From Arenicola marina (Eukaryota > Annelida > Polychaeta > Arenicolidae): a stretch of 64,000 bases of DNA. The DNA is taken from positions 25,209,143 through 25,273,142 of the forward strand of contig OZ025265.1 of NCBI GenBank assembly GCA_964019135.1, written 5' to 3'. The notes beneath the pieces were generated by a model. It searched no databases. It saw only the letters and a list, made by a program, of their open reading frames with translations, and was not told the origin of the DNA. Shown piece after piece: positions 60,072 to 64,000 of the stretch (position 1 is the stretch's first letter; the number at the start of each line of letters is the position of its first letter). A program made the position numbers and the translations under genes.

Positions 60072-60499
60072 CTCTTTCAACTCTATGTTATCCATTTCCA
60101 CGACAACTTGACAAAGAAGAATCTATGAATGAATAATTAACATTATCACGTGAACTGGTGTCGGGGTGTCGTTTGAGTGAATAAACTGGATTATCGATCT
60201 CAGTCAAAGACAATGTGTAGATTTCACTCACCCAACAAGAGATATAAAGACCACCTGCTTCAGTCCACTGCTTGATATTCCACAACACGCCTCCAATCTG
60301 ACAACATGACAAGGACACTCCACGTGTGGTACGGTATACAAAGTATTGACACTCCAAGTGATAAGCAGCTGAAACATCTGAGCACAAGTTTAAACATAAA
60401 TCGACCATGGTGGTACAATTGACACGTTTGACGTAAATTATTGGCTTAGTATAATCATACGGGAAAAATAAGCCAACCGCAATACATATGCGCAAGGAA
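60072..60499. other. Unassigned interior segment of the LTR element
   Basis: It lies between the nested MITE and the inverted LTR copy, where a leader and a direct 5' LTR would be expected. No direct LTR copy is seen. A minus-strand open frame covers it but resembles nothing I recognise. Confidence 0.35.
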
Positions 60500-61069
60500 T
60501 ATGTCAGTTTCATCTGTGTGAAGGAGTGCCAAAGTTGGCCAAGTTGTGTGAGCGTTCTAGATGTCAGCATCTGGGAAGGTCTAATTGCGTGACTGTGTAC
60601 GAGTTAATTTTAGTGTCTGGCTAATTGCAGTAGAGATGGGAGTGGCAGTAGCCGTGTGCCATGATATTGTGAGGCTGTGTGCCATGATATTGTGAGGCTC
60701 TGTGCCACGATATTGTGAGGCTGTGTGCCATGATATTGTGAGGCTGTATGTCATGATATTGTGAGGTTGTGTGCCATGATATTGTGAGGCTGTGTGCCAT
60801 TATAAGTTCAAACATGTATTGCCACCAATGTATGTGTGTATACCTTGACCAATAATTATGACTTGTTTATATTGTTTAATTATAGCTGTGAATGCTGAGA
60901 GAAGCGGACTTGTACGAAAGAATACTAGCTGCCATGTATGATGAGAACGAGAAAGAAAGAGGGGGAAAGAAAGAAGAATTTTATTGTATTATGTAAATAC
61001 AATCTTTCGCCCTCATTTTGCCCATTGTTTTATTTATACGTTATCAATTACCCCTAGACGAACGTGACA
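60500..61069 (+). repeat. Inverted, incomplete LTR copy
   Basis: It matches the LTR at 53233-54075 in reverse complement, from the ATGTCAGTTTCATCTGTGTG word to the terminal CGTGACA. It lacks about 60 bases of the LTR start and about 120 bases of a middle segment, and it has a shorter 23-bp tandem array (about 60650-60800). Differences of a few percent are seen in aligned stretches. Confidence 0.85.
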
Positions 61070-61190
61070 GATAGGCGAGGCTTATTTAGTCATAAGCGCA
61101 AATACCGCGGCGCAAATCGTATCACTTAAACCAAACAAAGCTGCAAATCCATCATCTTTCGCAGACGGACGGATGCTAATCATACTTCCC

Positions 61191-62149
61191 ATGGATTAAA
61201 CCTTAAAGTAACTATTTCAACAACAAGTTAATATTGGACGAATTTGGCGAGAACGGTATCATGAGTTCAGAAGCAAGCGATTCCAGTACCAGCAGTTTGT
61301 ATGAAGCCTGGGTAAAAGCCGATTTCTGATCGTAAGGTTATGCGTTCAATTCCTGAGGGGCAAAGGATGTTATGGCATTTACTGATGGCTGCAACCCTTC
61401 TTCATGCTGAAGACTGTGTCTTCTCCACGGTACTCATTTTGTGAAGAGAATTCCGCGGTCGTGATCAAATATGCAAATTATGTTTAAATAGTTATAAAAT
61501 AAACTCTACCTGGTTCAAGAGTAGGGTGCGGCAACGTATGGTATATCCATACAGTCATGTAGCATTGCCTCTTTCTTTATTACCAATCATTTAACATAGA
61601 GGCCATAAGTGACTATTGCCCACCACTCCGCCCTCTCTGGCATGACGATAATGCTAAATGCAGCGTATTAATTTGTATTATAAGGATATTTGTGTATTTT
61701 ATGTTAAACTATTTAAACAATATGTAAACCAGCAAACTGGCGGGGTCGCCAGGGGTCGCCTGAACTAATCTATACTAATAATCCATAATATGGGGAAGAC
61801 GCAGTTTCAGCCATCAGTAAATGTAAAAAAAAAACAATCGGGGGTAATGCACAACCCCGCGATGAGAAATCCGCCGCTCTCCAGGCTAAGCTTCATACAG
61901 ACAGCTGATATTTGAATGTATCACAGGGTGAAAATACAAAGAAATTATAACCCGTATAAATAAGGTTTCATTCATTAGCTGCCTTCTATATGCATTGTGA
62001 GGCCAGTAAGGCGGTGCTGTCAGGTTTAAACATGCCTGCCACAACCTAGTGGGCAGTGAAATGCGTGCTTGTAGTTTCGAATACTATATTTTATGTATGA
62101 CGGCTGGCTGGGTGAACTGCCCACGATAGAAATGGGTCTATGTGTAGTA
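61191..62149. other. Non-coding stretch
   Basis: No gene is recognised. A tRNA-like word (GCGTTCAATTCCTG near 61342) with a following CTTCATGCTGAAGACTGTG stretch may be SINE debris. The remainder is AT-rich. Confidence 0.3.
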
Positions 62150-62345
62150 TTTCTGGTCCCAGGCCCGAATGGACGCCGGTTCTACGCTAGAAAGTTGTAG
62201 GCGGGTTTCGAACCGGCGACCCTTCGCATCCCGAGCGAACACCTTACACGTTAGGCCAAAGGGAAATTCCCATTTGGCCCGAGGCGCTTGGTGTCTTTTA
62301 TCCACCGGGCCTGGGCCGAGATATCACATATGCTCGTCTAGCTCC
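62150..62345 (-). mobile_element. SINE family C copy
   Basis: On the minus strand a tRNA-like head (CCTTTGGCCTAACGTGTAAG) is followed by a B-box GGTTCGAAACCCG and a body reaching GTCCATTCGGGCCTGGGACC. The same body and B-box order is seen at 25790-25910. Confidence 0.6.
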
Positions 62346-63769
62346 GGATGACCGGCGCCCAGCATATAAACAGGGCGGGTGGCTTGAGACACACTGAGAC
62401 ACACACAGATGGAGAGACACAACTTGCAGACTTATCCGCGCCACAGCCCGTGTCTGCTGGAGTCTGGACACTGGGATAGGACTCATTCACCGACCATGGC
62501 CAACGTCGCATGCCCCATGTGTTGATGAAAGAATAAACGGAAACTGCTGGCAAAAGCAGCTGCGTTATGATCTGTTAACTGTCTAACCCCCAAACAAGGC
62601 CGGTTATAAATCGCCCGGCTTCTGAAATTATTGATTAAAATCAAATTTATTTATTTAGATTATCCGTATAATAATATAATCATGATTGTAATTGTGATTA
62701 CTTTCAAAATAATAGTAGGCGGCCTATGTAATTGCAATCTATTAAGATATTCGTAATGAATCGATTACTTCTATTTGCCTGTAATCGTAATCGTAATTAT
62801 GAAATTTCCAAGTAATTAATCGCATCGCATTCGATTACATTTACAATGTAGGCTTTATCACCCCATACCTCCCGCTCACACTTCACTGTCCTGGGGTGCT
62901 AATTATTGTGGATATACATTAGTAGAAGTGTAAGTGGGTATTAGTTGGTTGCTTATCAAAAAATTTTAGTAGTGGCGAGTGGGGATAACACAAAGCAATG
63001 ATGCATACATAGGCCTACAGCCAGCTTTGTGGGCTTTTCTCATCGCTCTCCACCTCCTCCCCGTCACCCCGATGGTGTCGTACTATTTTACACCATTGGT
63101 GACAGCTTTATCTTCTTTAGTTTCATCGGCATGCAGGGCGCGAGACGAACCCGGAGTATCCCGCCCTCTCCCCATCCCAGATACCAACCTGCGGCCACCC
63201 GGTTTTTCGTTGAATGCCAGGCGCGATTTCAAGGCCAATATTTGAATCGCGCGCCCAATTTCCTGCAGGGATCCTTGTTACGAAAGTAGCGCAGGGAATG
63301 AATACCGGGGTGCAGTGGGACAAACTTGTGACATTAAGCCATGGATAGATAGCTCCACCTCACACCAGGGTGCTCCCGGAGCATGGGAAGGGGCGGTGCG
63401 TGCGCTAACCGCTTGTGAGGGGGACCCAACATAGGGGAGGCATGCCGAGCAAAGGCCCAGAGCAAAGATACTGTCACCTTTGACCGCGATACGTCGCGCA
63501 ACTGCACAACTGCTGGTGAACGCTGAAATTGGCGGCCACGACTTGGCGCAGGAATTCCCGGGCGGGAATCTGCCGTGCTCGGCCCGAGATATCCAGTAGA
63601 TACCAAGGATCGTGTAAAACTATCCTTGTTGATACCAAACTATCGGTGCAATGTGATGGGACGCCTGCTAGGCGTGCGCTTGTCACCAACTTAACTAGAA
63701 AGGTGGGGGGGGGGGGGGTGGTGTAGGGGTCGGGCAAGGGGTATTTCCGTTCCTCGGAAATGCGCTTTT
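62346..63769. other. Non-coding stretch
   Basis: No gene is recognised. It holds an AT-rich stretch with recurring GTAATCGTAAT words (about 62670-62800) and a G tract (about 63702-63718). Frames over 62979-63289 and 63334-63737 lack recognisable domains. Confidence 0.35.
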
Positions 63770-63980
63770 CATTTCACCGTGAACTGGAAATGCAGAAAAT
63801 AATAGTTCGTGAACCGGGAATAAGATATTATCCGATCATCATGGATTTTCATTAATCGTGAACTGAGATTCTCAAGGATAAATAGCCGTGAATTGGAAAA
63901 TCGCCAATTTATATCATGTATCCACCCTTTACATAGTATGCCGGCAGTTTTTCATTTAATTCACCGTGGTCTGGGAATAA
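63770..63980 (+). repeat. Degenerate repeat of a CCGTGAACTGGAAAT-type motif
   Basis: The motif recurs near 63778 (CCGTGAACTGGAAAT), 63812 (TCGTGAACCGGGAAT), 63855 (TCGTGAACTGAGATT), 63889 (CCGTGAATTGGAAAA) and 63964 (CCGTGGTCTGGGAAT), at spacings of about 34-75 bp. It may continue past the window end. Confidence 0.45.
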
Positions 63981-64000
63981 AGGAATTTATTTTTCGCAAT

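Larger units (their letters stand above)
53233..61069 (-). mobile_element. Fossil Gmr1-like Ty3/gypsy LTR retrotransposon with inverted LTR copies
   Basis: Parts in minus-strand order are gag, protease, integrase, reverse transcriptase and RNase H. Integrase lies before the RT, as in Ty1/copia, but the RT and integrase sequences are of Ty3/gypsy type. This combination defines the Gmr1-like group. The element is broken, with roughly eight to ten interruptions of its coding parts plus two nested insertions. The LTR at 53233-54075 has TGTCACG/CGTGACA ends and lies 3' of RNase H. At the other end the LTR copy (about 60500-61069) is inverted and lacks its beginning. Borders are exact because the surrounding foldback arm resumes on both sides. 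The two LTR copies differ by several percent by eye, so it is not recent. No clear target duplication was found. Confidence 0.85.
52590..61190. mobile_element. Foldback-type element with long inverted arms, split by an LTR element
   Basis: The left arm (about 52590-52905) and the right arm (about 53028-53232 continuing at 61070-61190) are inverted, roughly 300-bp copies. For example, CCAGTTTCTCAAACCAGAG near 52797 pairs with CTCTGGTTTGAGAAACTGG near 53116. ACTTAAACCAAACAAAGCTG near 61125 pairs with the left-arm stretch near 52635-52655. The loop (about 52906-53027) holds repeats like those at 52140-52400. The right arm is interrupted exactly by the LTR element 53233-61069, which proves the order of insertion. 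Arms differ at many positions, so the element is old. No transposase is seen. Tandem repeats between inverted arms recall the molluscan pearl-type elements; that link is inference. Confidence 0.75.

Noticed and set aside
60088-60570. 160-codon minus frame as a gene, possibly envelope-like
   Set aside because: It matches no family I know and begins within the inverted LTR copy; treated as unassigned sequence of the fossil element.
53233-61069. A DIRS-type element because the ends are inverted
   Set aside because: An integrase with HHCC and DDE features is present and no tyrosine recombinase is seen; the end repeats have TG..CA-type LTR borders.

Overview
The window looks like a repeat-rich piece of a marine invertebrate nuclear genome, most likely a mollusc. 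The evidence is spliceosomal introns, tRNA-derived SINEs, a LINE tail, Harbinger and MITE-type DNA transposons, a Gmr1-like LTR retrotransposon and abundant satellite DNA. Species-level assignment is inference. No prokaryotic gene organisation is present. There is one 200-base run of N (33987-34186), i.e. a scaffold gap.

Host genes occupy only 16.3-25.7 kb. Two intact paralogues of the questin oxidase-like family (formerly DUF4243) lie in tandem on the + strand (CDS 16573-17766 and 20395-21597). Each has its whole coding region in one exon, preceded by a predicted intron in the 5' UTR. A third tandem copy (about 23764-25712) is a pseudogene carrying a TTAA-flanked MITE and a 5'-truncated LINE with a 9-bp target duplication. 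The two intact genes share a 71-bp stretch with only two differences, which suggests gene conversion.

The rest is repeats. 0-16 kb holds SINEs, MITEs and a 3.3-kb minisatellite of 25-bp units with a 940-bp higher-order period. 26-34 kb holds more SINEs, a MITE family built on CGACAC-like motifs and a 0.9-kb microsatellite that appears to have grown from a SINE tail. 34-38 kb holds a perfect 64-bp-arm inverted repeat at the gap edge and a decayed Harbinger transposon. 42-52 kb is a satellite of 232-bp and 290-bp monomers organised in a 9-monomer, 2203-bp higher-order repeat. 52.6-61.2 kb is a nest: a foldback element whose right arm is split by a fossil Gmr1-like LTR element, which itself carries two smaller insertions. 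Unusually, that LTR element is bounded by inverted rather than direct copies of its LTR. 61-64 kb holds SINE fragments and no gene.

The most notable points are the tandem questin oxidase-like cluster with a conversion tract, the integrase-before-RT element with inverted terminal LTR copies, and two unrelated tandem arrays that both show higher-order structure. All homology calls come from reading motifs by eye; none was tested by database search.
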